Shown here piece by piece: positions 44,538-55,647 of a stretch of DNA of 64,000 nt; the first letter of the stretch is position 1, and each line of letters starts with the position of its first letter. Source of the DNA: Rhytidiadelphus loreus (lineage: Eukaryota; Streptophyta; Bryopsida; Hypnales; Hylocomiaceae); the NCBI GenBank assembly GCA_947034895.1, contig OX344765.1:3353001-3417000 (forward strand), written 5' to 3'. The translations under genes were made by a program, and so were the position numbers. The notes beneath the pieces were generated by a model. That model saw nothing but the letters and a program-made list of their open reading frames with translations. It did not search any database and was not told the origin of the DNA.

Positions 44538-45269
44538 CCCTAGAAAGTTCTATGAGGATACAAAATGTTCTTTGGACAAATAAAAATCAAGATTTCATCC
44601 ATTATTTGTTTAAATACTATCAACATTGACACAAGGTTCAAGGAGTACCCTATGGAGCACCTCTCATGGAGGGATCAAATACTTCTTGAAAGAACCTAAA
44701 AGAATAAAAATGGTGGGAATTGCTTGAATCTATGAATCACCAAGTAGTGTATTTTTGGCAATTTGTGCTTCGTGCTTTGAAACTAAATTTAAGCCACAAA
44801 GGTTATCTTTTGAATCTGACGTCGCCTAGTAAAAAAAAGCTTATCAACTCTAGTTTTTAGTCCAATTCAAAAATTTGAAAAACTCCTAAATTTGAATATT
44901 TTATTGAAATTTGAACTTTAGGCTTATTACCATAGTGCTAATTTTCTAATTTTAGGATGACACAACGAAAAAAGTGCACCATGATGTTCTACACCATAAT
45001 ATACACCTATCGGGGAAAAAATAAATTTTTAATCATATTTTGTATTTGATATGAATTTTTGAATTTCTTACTAAAAAATTCACAATTTTTCTCAAATTTT
45101 CACAAAAAAAAACCCTTAAATTTTAACAACTTGCAGATGTCACGTAATTTCATCTCATCCCTGAAAATAATCAATTTTTAAAAATTCACATATAGTTGCA
45201 AAATGAGAACCTAGAAAGAGGAACTTCCAGGTTTGGAAAAGTGGTCATAGGCCCATCCGGCCTTCTAGG
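44538..45269 (+). mobile_element. TTAA-type element with canonical piggyBac-like end
   Basis: TTAA 44534-44537 followed by CCCTAGAAAG; the right end is CCTTCTAGG with the flanking TTAA decayed. The first ten bases equal the start of the classical piggyBac inverted terminal repeat (CCCTAGAAAGATA). Non-coding. A truncated copy is 54250-54963 and an end fragment is 1-283. Confidence 0.75.
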
Positions 45270-45360
45270 AACAATTCCATCATACCCTGGTGTTGATTCA
45301 ATGCAACATTTGTAGATTTGAAGGTTGACTCAGCCGCACTCGCCCACCGGCAGCGAACTA

Positions 45361-45619
45361 TGTAGATTCAGGTACAGAAGCGTAGATGGTTACGAGGACA
45401 GTTAACTTGAATCATTTCCTGGAGATGATTCGCTGTTGTGCTCGTAGATTTGAAGGCATAGATCGCTGGTTCTCTGCGGCCGCTCCCCACGCTTTCGACT
45501 TGCCTCAATGCTCCTGCCTGGTGTGGAATACATAGACTGGGTCGAGAAAGCGTAGATTCATTGGGAATTAGTTCAATTCGATCAAAGCCGTTTGAAGATC
45601 CGATGGAAGGTTGGTAGAT
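45361..45619 (-). repeat. ATCTACG module cluster 17
   Basis: 45361 (TGTAGAT)/45381/45443 and 45531 (CATAGAC)/45551/45613 (GGTAGAT). Spacing 20 and 62 in both; an A-like site is near 45311. Confidence 0.9.
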
Positions 45620-46029
45620 ACAGAGGGACTCACGAGCACATCTGCAAACGCTTCAAGAATTCCCCACGAATTCCCTATGAATTCCCAGTGACCCCTCACT
45701 GCGAATTTCAGAATGTTCTACATAGTGTATTCCCCAAGAACTGCAGTACGGTAGTAGGTCCATAAATAGACCACCTAAGAGCTGGAATGTGAATTTTGGG
45801 GGAGGTAAAACTTATTGAAATATTTTCAGTAAATTTTTCTTGAAAGACAAGTGGAATTGGAATGTAACCCAAGTCGTTTCATATTTTTTGGAGCTCTGTG
45901 GAATTAGTTATAAAATTTTGAAGTTTAACTGACATAGGGCTCTAAAATCACCCACTTCCTAAACTGCACACTCTTTGTACATCAGTGAAGACTATGAAAA
46001 AGCAACATGTACAAATAGTGTGCATTTAA

Positions 46030-47057
46030 CCCCTATATGACCAAGGCCTTTTTTTGCCAAAAAATACTCAAAACTTCCATTTTTATAGCAAAAAGTTTAA
46101 AAAAATAGAAAATTGCTTTTTCTTTCCACATCTAACTATAGGATCTGACAACTAACTACACAAAATAGTGAAATTAGGTTGCCCCACACTAATTTCTCAT
46201 ATCTAACACTTTCAGACATAGTCAACTATAGTCTGGGGCAACCTAATTTCACTATTTTGTATAATATGAAAATGCGTGGAAAAAATTTCGGAATTTTTGA
46301 CCACATGGATTGCAAGATATCTGTGTTTAAAGTGATAAAAAAGAAGTTTTTCAGCACATTGCGGGACTAGATTTTTCAACTTTGAACATTTTTAACTTAA
46401 ATATTTTGCACTCTAGAGTTTTGAGCTTTAAATCTTTATAGTGAAGAATTGAGTTCAGAGTCTAGGGAAAAAAAGAAATCCAAAAAAACTTTATTTTTAT
46501 TCTTAAAAAAATTGTTAAGTAGAAGTAGGTATGAGATAGAAGGAAATCTAAAATAATTAATATCTTTTAGATGGAATTAAAATGCACTAATCCCAATGGT
46601 AAGATTGTTCTAGCAAGAAAACTAAACCATGTGAAACTTTTTTTTTGAAAAATAGCAAAAACAGCATTCAAAAATGAATCCTACAAGTTATTTTTTTCAA
46701 AAAGATGCTCTAATTGCCCTCAAAACAAAATTGTCCATAACTTTCTCATAACAAATCCAAATAGAATGAATCAAAGCTTTCCATGTAGACAAAAATATAA
46801 TCTACAAGGTAAAAAATAAAAATTTAAAATGAATTAATTTTGAAATTTTTTTTGCTGCCTTTTGTCCCTTGTTTTGAAGTTATTTGGACATAACTTTTGT
46901 TCCCGGTCACCAATTGAAAAAATAATTATATTCCCACAAAGCTTATCAGCTTTTCTATCTCCAAAAAAAATTCAAAAAATCAGGGAAAATTTTTGAGCCC
47001 GCAGGTACTTGCCCGAAATCCCATTTGTTCCTCGAAAGGACAATGGTCCTTTAGGGG
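46030..47057. mobile_element. TTAA-type element (1028 bp) nested in the MITE
   Basis: TTAA at 46026-46029 and 47058-47061. Termini CCCCTATATGACCAAGGCC and inverse CCCCTAAAGGACCATTG. The empty site (acatTTAAggagg) is in the relative at 49628-49631. Confidence 0.9.
46159..46261. mobile_element. TA-flanked MITE, CACTAAA family (103 bp), third nesting level
   Basis: CACAAAATAGTGAAATTAGG at the left, mirrored at the right (one mismatch at the tip). TA at 46157-46158 and 46262-46263. It lies inside the TTAA element. Confidence 0.87.
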
Positions 47058-47199
47058 TTAAGGAAGTGGTTGGTTTTAGAACCTGCACTTTTAGAACCTC
47101 CTACTTTACAAGTGGGTTCAATAATCTTACAAATTGCCTATTGTGCCATTCAAAAAAATTGAATACACTCAATTGGCAATATATCATAGAATTCACTCA

Positions 47200-47720
47200 T
47201 TTTGGTAATTTTCATCTTGCACAATTAGCATTCAATTCTTACACAATTCCAGTCAAGCATACCAAATTTCAGATTCAAAAAACCCAAAATTCCAGTCAAG
47301 CATCTCCAAAAAAGTTTCAAAATTCCCTCCATAGCCATAGAGATTTCAATGTTGGCATGACAATACTCAAATTTTGTAAAATAGATATCTCTTTGACAAA
47401 ACCTAATTACAATAAAGAGATATCTATTTTACAAAATTTGAACATTTTCACTCCAATATTGAAATCTCTTTGACGGAACTCTAAAACTTTTTGGAGATGC
47501 TTGTTGAAGGAAAGATGTGTGTATAGATGTTTTCTACATATCTAAATAAATGAATTAAAAAAATTCATCACCAATGTTTTTCAATCAATTATTATAAATA
47601 TTAAATGAAACAATTCATCAAAAATGGAGTTTTGTTTTTCTGTGAAATTTGGTATGCTTGATTGGAATTGCATACAAATTGAACACTAATTATACAAGAT
47701 GAAAATCATCAATCTCTTAA
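47200..47720. repeat. Large foldback element
   Basis: Outer arms 'cagtcaagcataccaaattt' (about 47245) and its inverse near 47650. An inner palindrome at about 47375-47450 is built on TAAAATAGATATCTCTTT. A related foldback is at 56510-56890. The 154-codon frame 47009-47473 is a by-product of this and the adjacent TTAA element. Confidence 0.7.
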
Positions 47721-48049
47721 TAGAATGATTATTACCATTTTGGACATGGTAGACCATGCTCTATGGGTTAGACTAATTCACATGTGATTTTGGATAGATT
47801 CATATCAAAGGACCAAAGTTTTTAGCTTGGTTAAGCCAAAATGGTGAAAAAATGCTAACTTTTGAGGTTTGAACCTTTTCATTTTGCAATTTGTATCACA
47901 TAGAGCAACTATTCATCAAATATTTGTTCATTGCTTGGAAGGCACAATGGACCATGCTTAGACCCCCAGTGTAGGAGTTTTACAACAAGAAACCAAGAAT
48001 CCCCAAGGGTGTACTTGTTCTATATCAAAGGTGGAGATAAAATGCTAAC

Positions 48050-48480
48050 AACCCCCTCTAATTTTCATTTCAAAGCCTAAATCTAAGGTTATTGCTCTTA
48101 TCTTATATGTGTTGCACAAATCTCATAAGACAAGTACATATATCCTAAATTTAGATTTGGAATGAAGATGGGGTATACATTATGAGGCAATTAGGACACA
48201 TTGACTAATTATTAGCTAATTAAAAAATTGGGATTGCATACTGATTGTGGACAAATTACCTAGGAAATATTTATTTAGCTAATTTCATTGGAGGAATATT
48301 TCAGAGCAATTAGTCAATATTTGTGATAAATTTGTTAAAGTTAGTCAAGAAAATCATATCAAATGTAGTAAGTTCCTACAAATTTATCAATGAATTTAGA
48401 ATATTGGTTCAAAATGTCTATAAAAATGAAGGGACCCAATAATTTGATAATTTCGAAATTAACCATTAAAAAATTCACTC
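48050..48480 (-). repeat. Tail repeat of cluster 18
   Basis: Landmarks 'caaatctcataagacaagta', 'ctaaatttagatttgga' and 'aatttcattggaggaatatt'. A parallel copy is at 61240-61575. No gene in 47720-48480. Confidence 0.6.
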
Positions 48481-48549
48481 CCCAGCCGTGGATGATACAC
48501 TTAAACCTGAAAACAACTTCCATTTGCAGGCACCAGCATCCTGTATGGG

Positions 48550-48969
48550 CGTAGATTGAATTACAAAAACGTAGACTTCTTAAGAAACATGCCAATTCGA
48601 TCATATCTAGGTGCTGATTCGACTTAGAATTTATAGATTTGAAAGGACTGAGCGTTGATTCAGTCGCATTCTCCGACCGCAGTAGACAACGGAGATTGGG
48701 TTATAGAAGCGAACATGTGTAAGAAATCAGTGCAATTCAACCACATTCCGACGTTGATTCGTCCCAAAGCTCATAGATTTGAAGTCACAGCGCGTTGCAC
48801 ATCCGCGGTCGCCTCAGAATGCATTCCATCCGACTTCATGTGCCTGGCAGCAGTGAAACACGTAGATTACAGTGCAAAATCATAGATTACAGTGCAAAAT
48901 CATAGATTTTGAGGAAAATAGCTCGATTTGATCAAAGTCCGACGAAGATCCGATGTCAAGCTCGGACAT
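48550..48969 (-). repeat. ATCTACG module cluster 18 (three modules, one with duplicated 20-mer)
   Basis: 48550/48570/48632; 48690 (CGGAGAT)/48710 (CGAACAT)/48772; and 48861/48881/48901/48963. In the last module a 20-bp unit is duplicated, yet the outer A is still 62 bp from the last B-type site. Decayed heptamers keep exact spacing. Confidence 0.9.
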
Positions 48970-49098
48970 ACAGAGGGTCTTATGAGTGTGTTTATACCCC
49001 CCCTCCACGAATTCCGAATCTCATTTCACAAAGACTATATTTATTTATTTATTTAAACAAAAGGCAGAGCCATTGCATTAAAAAAAGAAACCACAATA

Positions 49099-49680
49099 AG
49101 GTAGGAGGTCCATAAATGGACCATCTAAGGGCCGGAACTGAATTTTGGGGGAGGTGAAACATCTTCAAAATATTTTTTTAGTAAATTTTCCTTAAAAGAC
49201 AAGTGGAATTGACATCTACACTAAATAGTGAAATTAGGTTGCCCCACACTAATTTCTCGACATTCTACACTATATAAATATGTATTGTTTCTTTACAAGA
49301 ATTTACTACTTTTTTGAATTAAAAATTTATGCATGTGAGACTTATGAACCTCTATGTGTATAAATAGAAAAAATAGTAGACATATTTGTTGATTGGTTGG
49401 CTTGTAAAGTGATTTTCTTGAAGTAAGGCAACCTAATTGTTAAGGCAACCTAATTTCACTATTTAGTGTAATTCAAGTCGATTCATATTTTTTAGAGCTT
49501 TGTGGAATTAGTTATAAAATTTTGAAGTTGAAATGACATAAGGCTTTAAAATGGCTCACCTCCTAAAATTTACACCTTTTGTACATTGCTGAAGGCTATG
49601 AAAAAACAACATGTACAAATAGTGTACATTTAAGGAGGTGGGCCATTTTAGAGCCTGAGCACTATTAGAACGTCCTACCT
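49099..49680. mobile_element. TA-flanked MITE, AGGTAG family (582 bp)
   Basis: AGGTAGGAGGTCC at the left and inverse AGGTAGGACGTTC at the right; TA at 49097-49098 and 49681-49682. Contains the nested element 49219-49468. Confidence 0.85.
49219..49468. mobile_element. TA-flanked MITE, CACTAAA family (250 bp), nested
   Basis: CACTAAATAGTGAAATTAGG and perfect inverse; TA at 49217-49218 and 49469-49470. The host sequence without it is seen at about 45870 and 6210. Confidence 0.9.
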
Positions 49681-49839
49681 TACAAAGACAGCCAAGTCAT
49701 TAGGCTTGACACTAAAGAGATAGATTTCACAAAGACCCATGTATTGTTGCCATAGCCAAAATCAAAATAAAAGCAATTTTCTAATTTTTTAACTCATAAA
49801 AAATTCAAAATTCAATAACTTTCACACTATGGGTTCAAA

Positions 49840-49920
49840 TGCCACGAAACTAAGCCCGTGCACCCTTCCTCGCAAAGAACTTTCCAACAGCACTAAGAAC
49901 ACGCCTAGGGGACGCGCAAT
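49840..49920 (-). repeat. Dispersed repeat family D, copy
   Basis: Shares 'gtgcacccttcctcgcaaag' with 12540-12650. The remaining 49700-50570 is AT-rich with no gene seen. Confidence 0.5.
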
Positions 49921-50577
49921 CCTCGAGATCTCATTGTAACAAACAAAACAATTAAAACAAACAAACAACCTAACTTAATTTCCCAAATTTGTTGAATTCA
50001 ATTTTTTCTGAGAAAAATTATCCTATTGTGTGCCTAAATGAGGGTTGAAGTTTTACTTCAAACACAATTCATGTTTTTGACTTAATTACGAGTGGTGGAA
50101 CTTCTAATTTACATATTCCACGTGAGTTGTGTTACCTCCTACCACCCAAAATTTATATATATAGCTTTTCATCTCATTCTTAAAATCAAATTACAATTGG
50201 TTTTTATATCAATGCAAGCTACTTCTTCAACTCATTGCTTTCAATGAATAAAGAGTGTTGATTGTCCATACATTTTTAATGCATTGGAACTTACTTCACA
50301 TAACATTGCTAAACCAAGTGAAATGCATCCCCCTAGGTGGAGGTATAATTCACCCCAAAGATACCTTGAAGGAGAATTGAGTCATAATGTTCAAAATGTA
50401 ATTGGTTGGGCTTAGAATGTGATTCATTGCTTTGTCAGACTTGGAAAAATCATCGATTAGGGGCTCCTGATATGGAGGAGCAAAAGGGAAGGTGAACAAT
50501 GTTATGCAATCTACATTGTATAGTTGGGACCCAACGGACTTCAATTCTCTTACTAATATCGATACATGTAACTTAGC

Positions 50578-51785
50578 TAATGTTGGGTGTGGAATATTCC
50601 ACAACATTTCATCCCTTAGATGAAAGGCAACATAGCTCATTGCTACTTTTTTTCCTTGCAATAAAAATTGTCCATGTGTTTCAAAAAAGAAAATCAGTGA
50701 ATTGTTGTTTTGTACTTCCTGATTGGTTAACCCTCAAAGAATGAGCCGATTACCATCAAAATCATCTGTTTGGATACCCGATGAGGATTGTTGGCTTAAA
50801 AAAATGAAAAAACACTCATTAGAAGACAAAATAACCTTCCCTTTTCACACAAAATTTGGAGCATTTCTATCCTACATAGAGAGATTCTTTGTCATTCATT
50901 GGCTAGAAAACATCCTCTACATCGTTTATGGGTTAATTCTTAAAGGATGAAGGGGTGACCTTGGAGATCATCCCTTTCCATCTTTCCATTACAGAGTGAA
51001 TCATGAGTTTTAGAAATAGCAAAAGCACTAGTTGTAAGTCAAACTATTGTAGAAGACCTCCCCTTTTCACAACAAAATTTCAAAGATGAATAGTTGTACT
51101 TCTATCCTACTACAAAGATTCCTTGTCATCCATCAAACGCCAAACGTCCTCCTCAATGTTTAACCCCTTAATGCCTCAATCCTTTTTCAGATTTTAACAC
51201 ATTTTTGCTTATATCTTTCTACAAAAATATCATTTTACCGCAATTTCATGAAATCGATCATTAAGGAAGGTTGTCTTTTCAAGATTCAAGTGTTACATTG
51301 GATGAATGAAAAGTTAGTTGGACAAAACAGCGCCTCGAAGCCCTCTGTTCATTGTCCAGAATATGGACGTTGGAGCGCTTGACACGCATGGGAGTTGGAG
51401 AACATCTGAGTGTAGCTGTGATCACCCCGAATGAAATCAGATTGGAAACCGTTTGGGCTTTGCTGATTTCCTGCACAAGTCCATCTAGATCTACGAGTGG
51501 TCCATGGAATCGTCGTCGGGCTTGGATCCAATTCAACTATTTTCCTAAAAATCTACGCTTTCGTCTCATGATCTACGAATGTCATTGCTGGTGGGAATCG
51601 GGTGAGGAATTGCATTGCTGTGCAGTCAAACTTGAAGCAACTTATTATTTTGTTTCATTCATTTTTTAAAATTTAATACAATTTCTGTAACAAATAAGCT
51701 AATTGTCTTCAAATGCTCCTTTAATGAAATTAGGTTTAAAAATTTATTTTTTAGTCATTTTGGTTAAAATTCAAGCATCATAATT
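50578..51785 (+). repeat. Third copy of arm sequence (direct copy of 3475-4690)
   Basis: Collinear with 3475-4690, including family F (50735-51165), the TTAA-CCCC start near 51165 and the single module. Frames differ by small indels. Confidence 0.85.
51489..51577 (+). repeat. ATCTACG module cluster 19
   Basis: 51489/51551/51571, spacing 62 and 20. Tail landmarks follow to about 51990. Confidence 0.92.
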
Positions 51786-52041
51786 GAGTAATTCCTTGCA
51801 ACCTTCTCTATAAATACAATTGATTGCTTAGAAGTTGTCTTGGACGATGGGTTTCTTTTTGCTTCTAAAGTAAAAGTACATCTAATTGTCTCCCAATTTG
51901 CACCTCAATCTTTGGTCCCAATCTAAATTTAGGGTAGTCCTACTTGTTTAATGAGATTTGTGATACATGAATAAGAAAGAAAGACAACCTCACATTTGGT
52001 TTTGAAATTAAATTAGAAGGCGTAAGCATTGGGATGAGCTA

Positions 52042-52132
52042 CGTAAGACTGAGCTACGTACGTGTAGATGTTCGAGAAAACCAGTTCTATTAATTCATAA
52101 AATGGCGTTGATTCGTGTAATCAGTCGTAGAT
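52042..52132 (-). repeat. ATCTACG module cluster 20, degenerate
   Basis: 52042 (CGTAAGA)/52063 (TGTAGAT)/52126, spacing 21 and 63. Embedded in a junction between copied segments. Confidence 0.65.
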
Positions 52133-52379
52133 TCGAAGGTACTATGCGCAGTCACCACATTCTAGAAACTTGAGAAAACGAATTTTTTTTATATACTTGA
52201 CACCCACAAGGTTTCAGTGAGTTGGAGGAGGGGAGCATAAGGACTCCCTCAAATATACACGTGCCTACCCTTGTTGGACTTCATTATGCTACCCTTTACC
52301 CTCTGATGGACTGATTCGAAATTGCAGTATATGTATGCTCGATCGAGCTTTCAATTTTTTTTGAGAATGAAATGAATGC

Positions 52380-53560
52380 GTAGAGAGAGACAGCTAGCTA
52401 TGTATGTCAATTTGTAGTTGTCTGACAGAAGCCTCCATGTTTTCTTTCTTATACAGTCACGGAGCTTAGTGTTGGATTTTGCACATGCTTAGAAAATTTT
52501 GAAAAATCCTTTGGAGGAACATAATAGTCCTTTGTGCATACGTAGATTGCGCTCCACAAACGTAGATTTAGTGGAAAGGAGTTCACTTTGACCGAAGCCT
52601 GGCGATGATCCGACGGAGGATTCGTAGATGTAGGAAGAGGGACCTGCGTGCGCAAACGGAAGTCAGCCGTGTCGACCCCGCGGAGCTCCGCAGGGTCCAA
52701 AGGTAACTTAAGGTTCAGAGCATCAACGCGATTTGGGGTCGCGCCTTTGCTTGGGGAGCCAGCTGTCGACAGGCCGGCCGTACGTCGTTACAGATTCTTG
52801 TGGAATCCCTTTTCCACCATTCTGTCGGTAACGCCCATTCTCTTCTCTTCCCTTCTCGACTCTCTCTCTCTCTCTCAGTTAGTCTCTGTGCACGTGAAGA
52901 AGAGCAGAGTGTCGATCGTTGCTCTCTGAATGGATTCCAAGTCCCAAAACACCTCTGACGAATTGAAGCACAAAGCCTTTGCAGTAACTTATACACACAC
53001 ATATGCATGCTCGATCGAGCTTTCAATTTTGTTTCATAATATGAGAGAGACTTTGAAATAATTAATGCGTAGAGAGAGACAGCTAGCTATGTATGTAAAA
53101 TTTGTAGTTGTCTGACAGAAGCCTCAATGTTTTCTTTCTTATACAGTCACGGAGCTTAGTGTCGGATTTTGCACATGCTTAGAAAATTTTGAAGAATTCT
53201 TGGCAGGAACAAATTAAATGGAGGAGCTGTCAAGAGGGATTTTTGTGGTGGATATGAAATTTCTGTGAATGCCACCTTCGAGCCATCTGATACTCTAAGA
53301 AAATGGTTAATTAAGTAGTTGAGGTTGTTGGATTGCATCAAGGTATTAATTTTCGATTCGAAGGTACGGTTATCGTTTGTACAGAAGTGCACTTACCAAG
53401 TGGTAATCTCAGTGCCAAGAGTGGCTGATCAACACCGCGCTAGCTAGAACGGTGTCTGCGAAGCTACCAATTCATCATTTTATAAAAACTAAACTTTAAG
53501 TTCATTTACTCTCGCTGTCAATTCTTTGTTCCATAATAGATATCATATAGAAAACAACAC
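52380..53560 (-). repeat. Fourth copy of the 400-1700 arm sequence
   Basis: Minus-orientation copy matching 40530-41890. It includes module 52541/52561/52623 (20, 62) and the GC palindrome at 52674-52697 (one mismatch). A partial second copy of its outer part is at 52380-52520. It provides empty sites for the MITEs at 24387 and 40964. Confidence 0.85.
52541..52629 (-). repeat. ATCTACG module cluster 21
   Basis: 52541/52561/52623, spacing 20 and 62, perfect heptamers. Confidence 0.92.
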
Positions 53561-53889
53561 AGCCGGGACCAGCAATCAAGGAAACAATCCTGTGTAAAAC
53601 TGTTCATTTAATAATCCACAGATTCATTAAAAACTTGGCAAATTTTCTCTGTCACTGTCAATTTTCCATTCCAAAACAGAAATCATTGGTAGCAACAATC
53701 AGAGAAACACTCACGTTTGAAATCAATTAATCAAATAAACCTCCAATTCATTACAAAACTAAAATTTTGACCAAATCTCTCTACCACTCCCTTTCCAAAA
53801 CAGAAATCATAGAAGAAAACACTTGTACCAACAATCAACATTAACACTCCAACATTAGCACTCTCACATGGACATATTCACGCAAAGTA

Positions 53890-54236
53890 GGAGCAACACG
53901 AATGTTGGGGAGGTATACATTGAAAGCATACAATGATCACAAGATGTACATTGGAAGCCACAATTAATTATCACATACATTGAAGCATTGTTGATTTTGT
54001 AATCAGCCTATGGTTGGAAATAGGATGACCTATAAAACAAGAATAGGTTGAACGGAATCTTCATGAAAAAAATTCATGATAATTCTATTTTTGAGAAAAA
54101 AAATATGTAAAAAAATATGAAATCCTTCTAAAATCTATTTCTCTAAACAAGGAAATTTTTCCCCTCACCATACCTACCTATACAATAGATATGTTGAATT
54201 GGTTATTTAAGTGATTGGAAGGGGGTCATCTACCTT
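53890..54236 (+). mobile_element. AGGTAGCC-family MITE, partial
   Basis: Collinear with 8225-8548 ('gaggtatacattgaaagcat', 'aatcagcctatggttggaaa'), ending 'catctacct' before TA. The left terminus is not found. The 53560-53890 stretch before it is AT-rich with no gene. Confidence 0.65.
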
Positions 54237-54249
54237 AGCTCTTACAAAG

Positions 54250-54963
54250 TGCAATGTAGCTACAATAGCAATTTTGTTGTACTCAGTAATGAAAATCACG
54301 ATTTCATCCATTGTTGGCTTAGATGCTATCAACAAAGACACGAGGTTGAGGAGTACCCTCATGGAGCACTTATAGATGGAGACCTCAAATTCTTCTGAGA
54401 AGAACCTAAATGAGGAAAAATGGTGGAGTTGCTTGAATCTATAGATCACTATTGTAGTGTATTTGGGCAATTTGTGCTCCATGCCTTGAATATGAATTTA
54501 AGCCACAAAGGTGATCTTTTTTGAATTGAAACCAACTAGGGAAATAAATCTAATCAACTCTAGTTTTTTATTCCAATTCAAAATTTTGAATATTTTATTG
54601 CAATTTGAACATTGGGCCTAGTACTATAGAGTGTTGATTTTCTAATTTTAGAATGACACAACAAAAAAATTGCATCATGGTGCTCTAAACCATAATATAC
54701 ACACTTATAGAAAAAAAAATTCAATTTTAAAAATCATATTTTGTATTTGATATGAATTTTATTTCATAGTTTACTAAAAAAATTCACAATAATTCCAAAT
54801 TTTCACAAAAAAATCTGAAGTTTTTACAACTTCTAGAAGTCATGTAATTGCATCTCTGAAAATAATCAATATTTTAAAATTCACATATAGTTGCAAAGTG
54901 GGAACATCTATAGAGAGAAACTTCAAGGTTTGGAAAAGTGGTCATAGGCCTGTCCTTCTAGGG
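54250..54963 (+). mobile_element. TTAA-type element, left-truncated
   Basis: Collinear with 44570-45269, ending CCTTCTAGGG and TTAA at 54964-54967. The left end is replaced by the preceding MITE. Confidence 0.7.
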
Positions 54964-55054
54964 TTAATTCTATCACACCCCTGTGCTCAATGCTTGTAGA
55001 TTTGAAGAGACAAAGAGCCAGCCTCAGCCATATTCGCCCATTTGCATCCAACTA

Positions 55055-55304
55055 CGTAGATTCAGGTATAGAAGCGTAGATGTTTAAGAGATCAGTTAAA
55101 ACAAATCATATCCTGGAGATGATTTGGCGTCGTGCTCGTAGATTTGAAGACACAACCGACTGGTTTTCTCCGATTGCGCTCCACTTGCCTTGATGCGCCT
55201 GCGTGGTGTGGAATACATAGATTGAATTGATGAAACGTAGATTTTGGGGGAAATAGTTCAATTAGAACGAAGTATTTTGAACATCTGATGTACGGTTGAT
55301 AGAT
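55055..55304 (-). repeat. ATCTACG module cluster 22
   Basis: 55055/55075/55137 and 55216 (CATAGAT)/55236/55298 (GATAGAT). Spacing 20 and 62. Closely related to cluster 17. Confidence 0.9.
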
Positions 55305-55461
55305 ACAGAGGGACTCGCGAGTAAATTTGCAAACACCCTATGAATTCCCTGTGAATTCCCAGTGATGATTTCAAGGGTCAACGCGAAAGTTCCTGTGTAT
55401 TTTCGAAGACTGCAGTACAATATTTTACAGTGGGTTCAAGTATCTTACATTGTGCCATTCA

Positions 55462-55606
55462 ATTCTTTTTACATAACTCTTTTTACGTAATTTACATAAC
55501 TCTTTTTATGTAATTTACATAACTCTTTTTACGTAATTTACATAACTCTTTTTACTTAATTTACATAACTCTTTTTACATAATTTACATAACTCTTTTTA
55601 CATAAC
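55462..55606 (+). repeat. Tandem array of a 23-bp unit
   Basis: 'acataactctttttacgtaa' recurs at 55471, 55494, 55517, 55540, 55563 and 55586. Not found at the equivalent place near 47150. Confidence 0.93.
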
Positions 55607-55647
55607 ATGGTAGAATACAATTGGCAAATTTCATCTTGCGTAATTAA

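Larger units (their letters stand above)
28247..44826 (-). repeat. Right arm of the giant inverted repeat
   Basis: Reverse-complement partner of 1-16935. The inner boundary is where similarity to about 16935 stops: the shared block reads 'cccaagcaaattaccaagtc' on the left near 16890 and its complement near 28290 on the right. The outer limit seen here is 44826, which pairs with base 1, so the true arm may extend further on the left. Every ATCTACG module in this arm points in the minus direction, the mirror of the left arm. Confidence 0.9.
45749..47106. mobile_element. TA-flanked AGGTAG-family MITE split by a TTAA element
   Basis: Left end near 45749 (CGGTAGTAGGTCC), right end CCTCCTACTT before TA 47107-47108. 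The uninterrupted relative is 49099-49680. An apparent empty site for the whole nest is near 55415-55435. Confidence 0.7.

Noticed and set aside
47009..47473. Longest frame in the window (154 codons)
   Set aside because: It spans the end of a TTAA element, a MITE end and a foldback; the composition is low-complexity and the related loci do not keep it.
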